This document shows positions 1 to 8,669 of a DNA stretch of 64,000 nucleotides, in pieces. Source of the DNA: Flavobacteriales bacterium (GTDB lineage Bacteria > Bacteroidota > Bacteroidia > Flavobacteriales_F > PHOS-HE28); the NCBI GenBank assembly GCA_016788295.1, contig JAEUSY010000061.1, positions 62,001-126,000 of the forward strand, given 5' to 3'. The notes beneath the pieces are model-generated. The model did not search any database, was not told where the DNA came from, and saw only the letters and a program-made list of their open reading frames with translations. The position numbers were made by a program, and so were the translations under genes. Position 1 is the stretch's first letter; every line of letters begins with the position of its first letter.

Positions 1-1793
1 ACCACCTCTTCCAGGGTGCGTTCGTCGGGCGCATGCTTCACCTTGGGCAGCACCAGTCGGCCGTTCTTCACCTGCACCACCTGCCCGGTGCCGCCGTCGC
101 CGATGTCCTCCAGCACGTGTTTGCCACGGGCCACCTGGTAATACAGGTCCATGGCCGAGGTGGCGCGGAAGTAGGCGATGAGCAGGTTCACGTTGGCGGC
201 GTCGATCTTGGCGCCCCACTTGCGCAGTTGGCGCTGCACGGCCTCGCGCCCCACCACGGCCAGCTTTTTCTTCTGGTCGCGAAGGGCCTGCTTGATCTTG
301 TGTCGGGCCTTGGCGGTGGCCACATAGTTCAGCCAGTCCTCTTTCGGCTGCTGTTTCTTGCTGGTGATGATCTCGATCTGGTCGCCACTGCGCAGCGGTT
401 GGCTCAGCGGCACCAGCTTGTGGTTCACCTTGGCGCCGATGCATTGGCGGCCCACATGGCTGTGGATGTCGAAGGCGAAATCGAGCGCGGTGGCCCCTGC
501 GGGCAGGCTGCGCATGTCGCCCTGCGGGGTGAACACCACGATCTCGTCACTGAAGAGGTTCAGCTTGAAATCATTGACGAAATCGAGGGCGTTGGTGCTG
601 GGGTCGTCGAGCACCTCGCGGATGCGGTTGAGCCACGCGTCGAGCGCCGATGCATGATCGCCTTCGTCCTTGTAGCGGTAATGCGCGGCCAGGCCCATCT
701 CGGCCACTTCGTCCATGCGCTTGCTGCGGATCTGCACTTCCACCCAGCGTCCACCGGGGCTCATCACCGTGGTGTGCAGGCTCTCGTAGCCGTTCGCCTT
801 CGGAATGCTGATCCAGTCGCGCAACCGATCGGGGTTGGGCTGGTAGTAGTCGGTCACCACGCTGTACACCTTCCAGCAGTCGGCCTTCTCCAGTTCGGCG
901 CGGGTGTCGAGGATGATGCGGATGGCGAACACGTCGTAGACCTCCTCGAAGGTCACGTGCTTCTTCAGCATCTTGTTGTAGATGCTGTGCACGCTCTTCG
1001 GCCGCCCCTTGATCTCATAGGCCAGTCCCTCGCGGTCCAGCGCCTGCTTGATGGGCAGGATGAAGCGGCTGATGAAGCGCTTGCGTACGGCCTCGCCCTT
1101 CTTCAGCTTCAGGCTGATCTCGTTGTACACCGCAGGCTCCTTGAACTTCAGCGAGAGGTCCTCCAGTTCGGTCTTGATGTTGTAGAGGCCCAGCCGGTGG
1201 GCCAGCGGGGCGTAGAGGAAGAGCGTCTCGCTGGCGATCTTCAGCTGCTTGTCGCGCGCCATGCTGTCCAGCGTGCGCATGTTGTGCAGGCGGTCGGCGA
1301 GCTTCACCAGGATCACGCGCACGTCCTGCGCCAGTGTCAGCAGCACCTTGCGGAAGTTCTCGGCCTGTATGCTGTCCGTGCCGAACTGCAGTCCGCTGAT
1401 CTTCGTGAGGCCATCGATGATGGTGGCCACCGTGGGACCGAACAGGTCCTTCACATCGTCGAGGGTGAGGTCGGTGTCCTCCACCGTATCGTGCAGCAGC
1501 GCCGCCACCACGCTGGTGGCTCCCAGCCCGATCTCCTCGGCACAGATGCGTGCCACGGCGATGGGGTGGTAGATGTAGGGCTCGCCGCTCTTGCGCCGTT
1601 GTTCCTTGTGCGCCTCCACCGCAATGTTGAAGGCCTTGCGGATCATGCGGTTCTCCTCCGCGGTGCGCTCGCCCTTGATGGCGCGCAACAAGCCACGGTA
1701 GCGACGCAGGATCTCGGCCCGCTCCTTTACCAGGTCGATCTCGGGGTGGGCGGCCACGGGCTTGTCCTTTCCTGCGTTCTGCACGGTGCTCAT
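1..1793 (-). CDS. rel: Bifunctional (p)ppGpp synthetase/hydrolase, RelA/SpoT family (3' partial)
   Basis: Makes and degrades the stringent-response alarmone (p)ppGpp in the cytoplasm. About 597 residues are visible from the ATG at 1793; the C-terminus lies beyond the left edge, and complete family members are usually 700-750 residues. The hydrolase HD signature HDTVEDTD is at about residues 101-108, so the hydrolase looks intact. The synthetase domain follows (RPKSVHSIYNKM near 264, then YDVFAIRII), and the TGS domain (GATALDFAFDIHSHVG) lies near 430. Presence of both halves favours a bifunctional Rel/SpoT over a synthetase-only RelA. A promoter-like box lies 7 bases before the start. It is not obviously in an operon with fumarylacetoacetase. 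Confidence 0.95.
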   Translation of the reverse strand, partial: MSTVQNAGKDKPVAAHPEIDLVKERAEILRRYRGLLRAIKGERTAEENRMIRKAFNIAVEAHKEQRRKSGEPYIYHPIAVARICAEEIGLGATSVVAALLHDTVEDTDLTLDDVKDLFGPTVATIIDGLTKISGLQFGTDSIQAENFRKVLLTLAQDVRVILVKLADRLHNMRTLDSMARDKQLKIASETLFLYAPLAHRLGLYNIKTELEDLSLKFKEPAVYNEISLKLKKGEAVRKRFISRFILPIKQALDREGLAYEIKGRPKSVHSIYNKMLKKHVTFEEVYDVFAIRIILDTRAELEKADCWKVYSVVTDYYQPNPDRLRDWISIPKANGYESLHTTVMSPGGRWVEVQIRSKRMDEVAEMGLAAHYRYKDEGDHASALDAWLNRIREVLDDPSTNALDFVNDFKLNLFSDEIVVFTPQGDMRSLPAGATALDFAFDIHSHVGRQCIGAKVNHKLVPLSQPLRSGDQIEIITSKKQQPKEDWLNYVATAKARHKIKQALRDQKKKLAVVGREAVQRQLRKWGAKIDAANVNLLIAYFRATSAMDLYYQVARGKHVLEDIGDGGTGQVVQVKNGRLVLPKVKHAPDERTLEEV

Positions 1794-1800
1794 TCTTCGC

Positions 1801-1808
1801 GAAAGTTA
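1801..1808 (-). promoter_or_regulatory. Promoter -7 box TAACTTTC for rel
   Basis: TAACTTTC followed by G, 7 bases from the rel start codon, so the transcript would be leaderless or nearly so. No clear TTG element was found at the usual upstream distance. Confidence 0.45.
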
Positions 1809-1817
1809 GGCCGCCTT

Positions 1818-3092
1818 CTAGATCGCAGGCAGCACCTTGCCGGTCACTTCACCAAAGCCGATGCGCACACCATCCTTCACGCAGTGGCCGCGCATCACAA
1901 GGGTGTCGCCGTCCTGCAGGAATTTCCGTTCGGTGCCGTCGTGCAGGGTGAGCGGCTTGGTGCCTTTCCAGGTCAGTTCCAGCAGGCTGCCATAGCTGTC
2001 GGGCGTGTCGCCGCTGATGGTGCCGCTGGCCATCACATCGCCACAGCGCACGTTGCAGCCGTTCACGGTGTGGTGCGCCAACTGCTGGGCCATGCTCCAG
2101 TACAGGTGCTTGAAGTTGCTGCGGCATATGGTGGTCTCGCGGCCATCGGGCGTGGCAATGCCCGCCTCCAGCGCAATGTCGATGTGGCGATCGCCGCTGT
2201 GCTGCAGGTAGGGCAGTACGGGCGGGTCCTGCACGGGCGATGCGGTGCGGAAAGGCTCCAGCGCATCCAGCGTCACCACCCAGGGGCTCATGCTGCTGCC
2301 GAAGTTCTTGCCAAGGAAGGGGCCCAGTGGTACGTATTCCCAGGCCTGGATGTCGCGCGCGCTCCAATCGTTGAAGAGCACCAGCCCGAAGATCTTCTCC
2401 TCGGCCTCGGCGGTGGTGATGTGCTGGCCCAAGGTGTTGCCCTCGAAGGTGATGAAGGCCACCTCCAGTTCCATGTCCAGTTGGCGCGTGGGGCCGAACT
2501 CGGGCGCAGCATCCGGCGCGGGTTTGTACTGGCCCTTGGGTCGGTGGATCGGCGTGCCGCTCACCACGATGCTGCTGGCGCGCCCATGGTAGCCCACGGG
2601 CAGGTGCAGCCAGTTGGGCAACAGGGCGTTGTTGGGGTCGCGGAACATGCAGCCCACGTTGTAGGCATGCTGGCGGCTGCTGTAGAAGTCGGTGTAGTCA
2701 CCAATGCGCACGGGCAGGTGCAGGGTCACCTGGTCGGCGGGCAGCAGGGCATCCTCGCGCAAGGTGTTGTTGTCGCGGAAGGAGGGGTTGTCGTGGCGCA
2801 GCAGTTCGCTCAGGCGTTGGCGCAGGGCGCGCACGGCCGTGCGTCCACCGGCCATCAGGTCGTTCAGTTGCGGTGCCATAAAGGCTTCGCGCGCAATGCC
2901 CAGGCCATCGAGCAGACCGGCCTCGGCCAGCACGCTCAGGTCCACCACGCGGTCGCCGATGCGCGTTACGGGCACGGGCGGTTCCCCGTTCCAGCTGCCC
3001 ATGCCGAAGGGCAGGTTCTGGATGGGGAAATCGCTGTCGGTGGCAACGGGGATCCAGGAGCGCAGTGCGGGGTCGTTGGCGGGCAGGTGCAT
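1818..3092 (-). CDS. fahA: Fumarylacetoacetase
   Basis: Hydrolyses fumarylacetoacetate to fumarate and acetoacetate, the last step of tyrosine/homogentisate breakdown in the cytosol. The protein has 424 residues, normal for the family. The N-terminal SH3-like part (IQNLPFGMGSWNG) is present. The catalytic/metal region starts with DYTDFYSSRQHA at about residue 132, followed by ELEVAFI and NDWSARDIQAWEY (near 241), then the C-terminal block SGTISGDTPDSYGSLLEL. All the family's strongest motifs are in order and unbroken. No other tyrosine-catabolic gene is adjacent. Start is the ATG at 3092, which gives the expected N-terminus. Confidence 0.95.
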   Translation of the reverse strand: MHLPANDPALRSWIPVATDSDFPIQNLPFGMGSWNGEPPVPVTRIGDRVVDLSVLAEAGLLDGLGIAREAFMAPQLNDLMAGGRTAVRALRQRLSELLRHDNPSFRDNNTLREDALLPADQVTLHLPVRIGDYTDFYSSRQHAYNVGCMFRDPNNALLPNWLHLPVGYHGRASSIVVSGTPIHRPKGQYKPAPDAAPEFGPTRQLDMELEVAFITFEGNTLGQHITTAEAEEKIFGLVLFNDWSARDIQAWEYVPLGPFLGKNFGSSMSPWVVTLDALEPFRTASPVQDPPVLPYLQHSGDRHIDIALEAGIATPDGRETTICRSNFKHLYWSMAQQLAHHTVNGCNVRCGDVMASGTISGDTPDSYGSLLELTWKGTKPLTLHDGTERKFLQDGDTLVMRGHCVKDGVRIGFGEVTGKVLPAI

Positions 3093-3117
3093 ACCGCAAA
3101 GGTGCGAAGACCCTCGC

Positions 3118-3627
3118 TCACGGACAGACCACCAGCAGATCGTTGGTGGGCAACAGCTCGCCGCAACGCCTTGGGTCGAGCATGTCCGGGCTTACCAGGG
3201 TGATGCCGGTGGGCAGGCAGTCCGTGCCGATGTGGCGCACCACGCGCAAAGGCGCCGTTAGTCGCAGGGTATTGCCCGATGTGGTGGTGGCCTGCACGCT
3301 TACCATGTAAATGCTGCTGGGCGCCATGGTGCCATCGGCCAGTCGTCCATCCCACCCACCGAAGCCCGTGTGGCTGTACACCGGCCGCAACTGCGCGTCG
3401 CGGATGCCATACTGCACAGAGGTCACGTTGTACACCACCGGGGCGAACTGGTCGTTGATGCCATCCCAATTGGTGGTGATCACGTTGGGCACCATCAGGC
3501 AGGCGCTGTCCACGCGCACATGCCAGGCATGGTCCGCGGCCATGGGGGAGGTGCGCTCCGGGAGGCAACCCACAAGGCCGGTCGCCAGCACGAGCAAGGC
3601 AGGAAGTGCGCCATGGACACGTAACAT
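3118..3627 (-). CDS. Small lipoprotein with a CHU_C/gliding-motility-like beta domain
   Basis: 169 residues. The N-terminus is a lipoprotein signal with lipobox LVGC, so it is probably anchored to a membrane by its acylated cysteine. Residues of about 45-130 resemble the gliding-motility-associated (CHU_C, T9SS type B) domain: VPNVITTNWDGINDQF, then GGWDGRLADGTMAPSSIYMV. Unlike a classical sorting domain this is not at the extreme C-terminus: about 40 further residues with two cysteines follow. The start at 3627 is chosen because it gives the signal peptide and sits 5 bases from a promoter-like box; a longer frame upstream has no meaningful sequence. Function unknown; a surface lipoprotein is the safe reading. 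Confidence 0.7.
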   Translation of the reverse strand: MLRVHGALPALLVLATGLVGCLPERTSPMAADHAWHVRVDSACLMVPNVITTNWDGINDQFAPVVYNVTSVQYGIRDAQLRPVYSHTGFGGWDGRLADGTMAPSSIYMVSVQATTTSGNTLRLTAPLRVVRHIGTDCLPTGITLVSPDMLDPRRCGELLPTNDLLVVCP

Positions 3628-3632
3628 GGTCC

Positions 3633-3640
3633 CGAAGCTA
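3633..3640 (-). promoter_or_regulatory. Promoter -7 box TAGCTTCG for the CHU_C-like lipoprotein
   Basis: TAGCTTCG, 5 bases before the ATG at 3627 and inside the 25-base gap behind the upstream barrel gene. It suggests the lipoprotein gene has its own start of transcription. Confidence 0.45.
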
Positions 3641-3652
3641 CGTGCAACGGCC

Positions 3653-4492
3653 TTACGGTGCGGGCGCGGCCTTGGCCTTTCCGCCGCCGAAGCCGAACTG
3701 CCCGCCCAGCACCAAGGCGTTCTGCACGAACCAGAAGTGCTGGCTGGCCTTGTCCTCGGTGGTGCCGGTGGTGAGCACGTGCGGCAGGTCGATCCAGCCG
3801 CCGCGCAGCGTGTTGCGGATGAAGAGGTGGCGCAGGAAGGTGAAGTGCAGGCCCAGTTGGGCACCCACGCCCACACCGGCCACGTTGAAGCGGTTGTTGA
3901 TGCCCTCACCGAAGAGGCGCACATCGGAGCGGGGGATCACCGGACCGGCGTGCAGGCCCTCGAACACACGCAACCGGAAACGCCCGTCGCTGGTGGACCA
4001 CAGCGCATCGTAATGGTCCACATCAATGCAGAGCAGGTTGAGGCCGTCGGTGTGCTCGTAGGTCAGGAAGTCCGTGGTCAGCTTCACGTCGTTGCTGCCT
4101 TCCTGGGTGGCGTACTGCGAGGAACAGCTTTCGTTCACGTAGCCGTCCATGCGCACGGTCTGGTCGGCCTGCATCACGTACTTCATATGATCGAGGCCCA
4201 ACGACACGCTCCAGTTGTCCTTGAAGTACCAGCCCAGTCGGTAGTTGTACTGGGGGAACCACATGGTCCGGGGCGAGAAATAAGTGGATGCCGAGAAGTC
4301 GGTTGGACGGTCGTTGGCCGTTACGTGGCGCAGCGTGAAGTCGTAGTCGGTGCCTTTCAGGTGGATGTCGCTCCAGCTGTACCACGCGCGGTTGTAGCCC
4401 CAGTAGGCGAAGAAGCGGCCCTTGTCATACTGGGCGTTCACATGGCCAGCAAGTGCGGTGATGACGAGCAGGAGGAGCAGCGAACGGCGCAT
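3653..4492 (-). CDS. Predicted outer-membrane beta-barrel protein
   Basis: 279 residues with a clear Sec signal peptide ending HVNAQ (about residue 21). The mature part is rich in aromatic, alternating strands (FFAYWGYNRAWYSWSDI, YNYRLGWYFKDNWSVSLGLDHMKY), typical of outer-membrane barrels of Bacteroidota, and ends in a low-complexity KAKAAPAP tail instead of the usual terminal aromatic residue. I do not recognise a named family. It begins 3 bases after the thioesterase stop, so the two are probably cotranscribed, but no functional link is evident. Confidence 0.7.
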   Translation of the reverse strand: MRRSLLLLLVITALAGHVNAQYDKGRFFAYWGYNRAWYSWSDIHLKGTDYDFTLRHVTANDRPTDFSASTYFSPRTMWFPQYNYRLGWYFKDNWSVSLGLDHMKYVMQADQTVRMDGYVNESCSSQYATQEGSNDVKLTTDFLTYEHTDGLNLLCIDVDHYDALWSTSDGRFRLRVFEGLHAGPVIPRSDVRLFGEGINNRFNVAGVGVGAQLGLHFTFLRHLFIRNTLRGGWIDLPHVLTTGTTEDKASQHFWFVQNALVLGGQFGFGGGKAKAAPAP

Positions 4493-4495
4493 GGC

Positions 4496-4939
4496 TCAGG
4501 TCCAGCTGAAATCGGCGGTGCGGGGCAGGTGGTCCAAAGCATCAACAGCAATGGCTGGCGGGGCGGTCAGCTTGCGCAACCGGGTATCGATCCACGCGCC
4601 CTCAATGATCAGTGTGGCGCAATAGGTGCCATCGGCCTTGCTGAAGGTGTGCGCGAAGGAGAAGCGGCCATGATCAAGCGACATGGAGCGCATGGCAAGG
4701 TCAAGGAACACTTCATCGTGCAGCGCGATCTCGCGGCGGAAGGTGCATTCCTCGCGGAAGATCACCGGACCGATGTGCTGTTCTTTCATCAGGCCCATGG
4801 TGATGCCAATGCTCGCCAGGGCCTCCATGCGTTGCTGGGCGCACAGGTCGTAGTACACGCTGTGGCGCAGGTGGAAGTTGGCATCGATATCGGCCCAGCG
4901 CAGCTGCACGCGGGTCCGGAAAGGGGAGTGGCCGTCCAT
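4496..4939 (-). CDS. Acyl-CoA thioesterase, hotdog fold (4HBT type)
   Basis: 147 residues, the size of a single hotdog domain. The motif RWADIDANFHLRHSVYYD near the N-terminus matches the 4-hydroxybenzoyl-CoA thioesterase-like group, where the Asp in DxNxHxxxxxY is the usual catalytic residue. It probably hydrolyses an acyl-CoA in the cytoplasm; the substrate cannot be told from sequence. It heads a two-gene unit with the barrel protein downstream and has a promoter-like box 7 bases ahead of the start. Confidence 0.8.
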   Translation of the reverse strand: MDGHSPFRTRVQLRWADIDANFHLRHSVYYDLCAQQRMEALASIGITMGLMKEQHIGPVIFREECTFRREIALHDEVFLDLAMRSMSLDHGRFSFAHTFSKADGTYCATLIIEGAWIDTRLRKLTAPPAIAVDALDHLPRTADFSWT

Positions 4940-4946
4940 GGGTGCG

Positions 4947-4954
4947 CGAAGGTA
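4947..4954 (-). promoter_or_regulatory. Promoter -7 box TACCTTCG for the thioesterase gene
   Basis: TACCTTCG, 7 bases before the ATG at 4939, in the 34-base gap that separates it from the YeeE/YedE pair. Confidence 0.45.
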
Positions 4955-4973
4955 CCGCTGATGGCCGGTGGGC

Positions 4974-5390
4974 TCAGTGTGGCAGGCGGTCCTTCAAGGC
5001 ACCATAGGCCCAGGTGCCGGCGATGGCACTGGCAATGGTCACCAGGAAAACGGGGTGCCCGGCGCCCACCAGCGTGAACATGGGTCCGGGACAGGCCCCG
5101 GTAAGCGCCCAGCCCAGCCCGAAGATGGTGCCACCGATGATGTAGCGCGGCCACGTACGCTGCTTGTCCTGGAACAGGATCGTGTTGCCGTACAGGTCCT
5201 TCATGCGCCAGTGCTTGATGATGGCCGTGCCGATGGCGCCCAGCACCACCGCGCTGCCGATCACCCCGTACATGTGGAAGCTCTCGAAGCGGAACATCTC
5301 CTGGATGCGGTACCAGCTGATCACTTCCGCCTTGGTGAACATGATGCCGAACACCACACCGAGCAAGATGAACTTGAGGTATTTCATCAT
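4974..5390 (-). CDS. YeeE/YedE-family membrane protein (second half of split pair)
   Basis: 138 residues, hydrophobic, about four membrane segments. The family signature TGACPGP carries a conserved cysteine (about residue 100). In YeeE/YedE (TsuA-type) transporters such cysteines line the path for thiosulfate or other sulfur compounds; here the transporter is split over two genes. It starts as MMKYLK one base after the stop of the first half (5392), so the two are made together. Uptake of a sulfur compound is inferred from the family, not shown. The ATG at 5387 could equally be used. Confidence 0.85.
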   Translation of the reverse strand: MMKYLKFILLGVVFGIMFTKAEVISWYRIQEMFRFESFHMYGVIGSAVVLGAIGTAIIKHWRMKDLYGNTILFQDKQRTWPRYIIGGTIFGLGWALTGACPGPMFTLVGAGHPVFLVTIASAIAGTWAYGALKDRLPH

Positions 5391-5391
5391 T

Positions 5392-5964
5392 CTACAGGGC
5401 GAGTATGTGCGGCAGCAACAGCCAGGTGACCGTAAGCCCGCCAATGAAGAAACCGATCACGGCCACCAACGATGGCAGTTGCAGGTTGCTGAGCCCGCTG
5501 ATGGCATGGCCGCTGGTGCATCCGCCGGCGTAGCGCGAGCCGAAGCCCACCAGGAAACCGCCGATCACCATCATCACCAGGCCACGTACCGTGAGCAGTT
5601 GTTCCCAGCCAAAGAGCTCGGTTGGCGCCATGCCCGTGGCCCAGCTCTGTATTCCGTTCGCGGCGGCCCACTCGGTGAATGCAGGCGCCAGTGCGGGTGG
5701 TGTGGGTGAAGAGAGCCATGTGCTGGCGATGAAACCGCCGATGAGCGCACCCAGCACGAACAGCAGGTTCCACAGTTGCGTGCGCCAGTCGAAGCGGAAG
5801 AAGGGGATGCGTTTACCAGCGCCCAGCATGCTGCATGCGGCGTGCAGCGTGGCACTGATGCCGAAGCTCTTGCCGAACCACAGCAGCATGAGGTAAACGG
5901 CCGCGATGATCGGTCCGGCCACATACCAGGGCCACGGTTGGCGCAGGAATTCCAGCAGGCTCAT
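5392..5964 (-). CDS. YeeE/YedE-family membrane protein (first half of split pair)
   Basis: 190 residues with about five membrane segments. The signature GGCTSGHAISG (cysteine near residue 149) identifies the YeeE/YedE family of sulfur-compound transporters. The start at 5964 is fixed by an ATGA overlap with the stop of the universal stress protein gene; a longer frame upstream lies inside that gene and looks non-coding. It pairs with the protein at 4974-5390, together making the full set of membrane segments and both conserved cysteines. Confidence 0.88.
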   Translation of the reverse strand: MSLLEFLRQPWPWYVAGPIIAAVYLMLLWFGKSFGISATLHAACSMLGAGKRIPFFRFDWRTQLWNLLFVLGALIGGFIASTWLSSPTPPALAPAFTEWAAANGIQSWATGMAPTELFGWEQLLTVRGLVMMVIGGFLVGFGSRYAGGCTSGHAISGLSNLQLPSLVAVIGFFIGGLTVTWLLLPHILAL

Positions 5965-6794
5965 TTCACGCGGATGGTGAGGATAGGCATCTTCAGGCTC
6001 TTCACCAGGTCCAGGCTGACACAGCCCTTGATCAAACGGCTGAACCCACTGCGGCCGTGGGTGCGCATGGCCAGCAGGTCGCCGCCATGCAGTTCGGTCC
6101 ATTGCAATATGCCTTCCTCCACACTGGGGGCTTTCACCACGTGCTTGCTGTAGTGGTGCAGGTGGTTCTCGGCGGCGAAACGGTCCATGTGGGCGCGAAC
6201 CTCTTCCACGGGCAGGGTGTCCTTGGGGGTGTTCACGCGCAACAGCTCAACGGTGCTGCCGGCAAGGTCGTGGAAGTCGCGCAGGATGTCGAAGTACTGG
6301 TGGTCCCGCGTGAAGGCATTGGCGAAGATGATGCGGTGTACGCCCTGTCCGGTGTGTTCTTTCTTCAGGGAGAGCACGGGGATGTCGGCGCGGCCGATGA
6401 GGTGTTCCACCAACAGGCCCACCAAACGGTCGCGCATGCTGTCGCCGCCCTTGGTGCCCATCACCAACAGGTCGATGGAGAGGTCGTTCACGGTCTCCAT
6501 GATGGCATCGGCAATGCCACCGTAGCGCAGTTGGGTCACCACCGGGATGTCCACCTGCGCGGCCCATTGTTCCAGCGCCTTGGTGTTACGCTCGCCGGCC
6601 CTCAGGTAAGGGCTTACGTCCAGGGTGCCGTCGTCCACGGGAACGCCCTCGGTGTTCACCGCCATGCCACCGGGCACCGGCACCACGTTCAGGCCGTACA
6701 CCGTGCCGCCGGTGTGTTTGGCCAGCCGCGCCGCCGCCTTCAGGGCATAGCTGGAAAGGGGACTGAGGTCCGTGGGGACGAGAATCCTTCGCAT
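5961..6794 (-). CDS. Universal stress protein, two tandem Usp domains
   Basis: 277 residues: an N-terminal Usp domain (MRRILVPTDLSPLSSYALKA to about residue 145) and a second (IIFANAFTRD onward). The second has a near-canonical nucleotide-loop signature, HGRSGFSRLIKGCVS; the first is looser (MGTKGGDSMRDRLVG). Cytoplasmic. Its stop overlaps the start of a YeeE/YedE subunit by ATGA, so stress protein and transporter are translationally coupled. That suggests, as inference only, a role in stress or sulfur/redox response. Confidence 0.9.
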   Translation of the reverse strand: MRRILVPTDLSPLSSYALKAAARLAKHTGGTVYGLNVVPVPGGMAVNTEGVPVDDGTLDVSPYLRAGERNTKALEQWAAQVDIPVVTQLRYGGIADAIMETVNDLSIDLLVMGTKGGDSMRDRLVGLLVEHLIGRADIPVLSLKKEHTGQGVHRIIFANAFTRDHQYFDILRDFHDLAGSTVELLRVNTPKDTLPVEEVRAHMDRFAAENHLHHYSKHVVKAPSVEEGILQWTELHGGDLLAMRTHGRSGFSRLIKGCVSLDLVKSLKMPILTIRVK

Positions 6795-6858
6795 GGGACC
6801 AAGTTGGCCACCATACGCGGAACGTGGATTGACCTCCGTCAGGAAAGAAGGACCGGTC

Positions 6859-8151
6859 TCAGGCCTTCACGCTCCAGCCGTACAGGGGCTTCAGGCGCAT
6901 CATGCCGTTCACTTGGAAACGGATGCGGCGCAGTTCCTCCTCGTCGTTGGGGTGGCGCAGGGCGTTGTCGATCAGCTCCACGATCTGGCGGCAATCGTTC
7001 TCCTTGAGGCCACGGGTGGTGATGGCGGCCGTGCCGATGCGGATGCCGCTCGTTACGAAGGGGCTCTTGTCGTCGAAGGGCACCATGTTCTTGTTCACGG
7101 TGATGTGCGCCTCGCCCAGCACGCGCTCGGCCTCTTTGCCGGTGATGCCCTTGTTGCGCAGGTCGATGAGCATGCAGTGGTTGTCGGTGCCGCCGCTCAC
7201 CACGTTGTAGCCTTTGTCCATCAGGGCCTTGGCCAGGGTCTGCGCATTGGCGATCACCTGCTTGCCATAGCCTTCGAAGGCGGGGTCGAGTGCTTCGCCG
7301 AAGGCCACGGCCTTGGCCGCGATCACATGCTCCAGCGGACCGCCCTGTGTGCCGGGGAACACGGCGCCGTCCAGCACCGCGCTCATCATGCGCACCTCGC
7401 CTTTTGGGGTGGTCAGGCCCCAGGGGTTGGGGAAGTCCTGGCCCATCATCATCAGGCCACCGCGCGGACCGCGCAGGGTCTTGTGCGTGGTGGTGGTCAC
7501 CACATGGCAGTGGGGCAGCGGATCGTTCAGCAGCTTGGCGGCAATGAGACCGGCAGGGTGGCTCACATCGGCCAGCAGCAGGGCGCCCACCTCGTCGGCA
7601 ATGGCGCGGAAGGCGGCGTAGTCCCAGTCGCGGCTGTAGGCGCTTGCCCCGCAAATGATCAGCTTCGGCTTTTCGGCCAGTGCCTTCTCGCGCACCTTGG
7701 CCATGTCCACGCGACCGGTGGCCTCTTCCACACCGTAGAAGGTGGCGCGGTACAGCTTGCCACTGAAGTTCACCGGGCTGCCGTGGGTGAGGTGGCCACC
7801 ATGGCTCAGGTCGAAGCCGAGGATGGTGTCGCCGGGTTTCAGGCAGGCCAGCATCACGGCCGCGTTGGCCTGTGCACCACTGTGGGGTTGCACGTTGGCC
7901 CAGGCCGCGCCGAACAGTTCCTTCACGCGCTCGATGGCCAGGTTCTCCACGGCGTCAACATGCTCGCAACCGCCGTAGTAGCGCTTGCCGGGCAGTCCTT
8001 CGGCGTACTTGTTGGTGAGCACCGAGCCCATGGCCTCCATCACCGCCTCGCTCACGTAGTTCTCACTGGCGATCAGTTCCAGCCCGATGGTCTGGCGCCA
8101 TTTCTCCTGCTCAATAATGTCGAAGACCGCGGTGTCGCGTTGGTTGCTCAT
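6859..8151 (-). CDS. glyA: Serine hydroxymethyltransferase
   Basis: Interconverts serine and glycine while loading one-carbon units on tetrahydrofolate; PLP-dependent, cytosolic. 430 residues, full length. ASENYVS near the N-terminus, the PLP-lysine motif [14 protein letters not shown] (Lys near residue 224) and a final helical domain are all present. The start at 8151 gives the usual N-terminus; in-frame sequence further upstream is not SHMT-like. A TACCTTTG box lies 37 bases before it, so it is probably a single-gene unit. Confidence 0.97.
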   Translation of the reverse strand: MSNQRDTAVFDIIEQEKWRQTIGLELIASENYVSEAVMEAMGSVLTNKYAEGLPGKRYYGGCEHVDAVENLAIERVKELFGAAWANVQPHSGAQANAAVMLACLKPGDTILGFDLSHGGHLTHGSPVNFSGKLYRATFYGVEEATGRVDMAKVREKALAEKPKLIICGASAYSRDWDYAAFRAIADEVGALLLADVSHPAGLIAAKLLNDPLPHCHVVTTTTHKTLRGPRGGLMMMGQDFPNPWGLTTPKGEVRMMSAVLDGAVFPGTQGGPLEHVIAAKAVAFGEALDPAFEGYGKQVIANAQTLAKALMDKGYNVVSGGTDNHCMLIDLRNKGITGKEAERVLGEAHITVNKNMVPFDDKSPFVTSGIRIGTAAITTRGLKENDCRQIVELIDNALRHPNDEEELRRIRFQVNGMMRLKPLYGWSVKA

Positions 8152-8188
8152 GGTGGTAAGGGATCGGGGCCGCTTGGTGCGGACCGCC

Positions 8189-8196
8189 CAAAGGTA
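8189..8196 (-). promoter_or_regulatory. Promoter -7 box TACCTTTG for glyA
   Basis: Full match to TAnnTTTG on the minus strand, 37 bases before the glyA ATG, in the 56-base gap after the XrtF-associated gene. Confidence 0.5.
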
Positions 8197-8207
8197 GCCG
8201 CGTGCAG

Positions 8208-8669
8208 CTATTCCGTGCGGCGGCCCGGCAACAGCGCGGCCGCCCACAGCAGGAAGAGCACCACCGGGTATTGCAGCAGGTGCAGCAGCTTCACCGAAAC
8301 GCCGTACAGTTGGGGTACCTGTGCAGAAAGCACCTGCAGCACCAAGGCCAGGAGCCCCACGGCCCCGAAGCCGATCACCAATACCATGCGGTACCGGTGG
8401 TCGCCAAAGACCAGGCGGGCCATGCCGAGGCACAACACCAGCATGCTGGCGCTCATGGCCACGGCCAATGCCCACTTCAGCCGCACCAACGCGCCCAGGC
8501 CCAGCCCTTCGGTCCACCCGCGGAACAGGGAGTGGGCGTAGGAGACGTGGCGGTGGTGTTCAACGAAATCGATCTGGTAGTTCAGGTTCACCAGCAGGAA
8601 GTCGCGGACGGCGCCCAGCGCCACGGCCACGGCCAGGATCAACAGGATGCCGATCCGACGGCGGTTCAT
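8208..8669 (-). CDS. Exosortase F system-associated membrane protein
   Basis: 153 residues, four or so hydrophobic segments, with an acidic/His-rich loop ([21 protein letters not shown]) after the first. Size, topology and position directly after an XrtF-type exosortase match the membrane protein that accompanies XrtF in Bacteroidota. Its start at 8669 overlaps the xrtF stop by ATGA. Role unknown; presumably assists sorting or processing of PID-CTERM proteins at the inner membrane. Confidence 0.75.
   Translation of the reverse strand: MNRRRIGILLILAVAVALGAVRDFLLVNLNYQIDFVEHHRHVSYAHSLFRGWTEGLGLGALVRLKWALAVAMSASMLVLCLGMARLVFGDHRYRMVLVIGFGAVGLLALVLQVLSAQVPQLYGVSVKLLHLLQYPVVLFLLWAAALLPGRRTE

Noticed and set aside
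33-3203. Plus-strand open frame of 1056 codons
   Set aside because: Antisense shadow of rel and fumarylacetoacetase; its translation is rich in His, Gly, Ala and Val with no domain, while the minus strand encodes recognisable enzymes.
3311-5077. Plus-strand open frame of 588 codons
   Set aside because: Covers three genuine minus-strand genes and shows no family resemblance.
6772-8541. Plus-strand open frame of 589 codons
   Set aside because: Mirrors serine hydroxymethyltransferase on the minus strand; no motifs, caused by GC-rich third positions.
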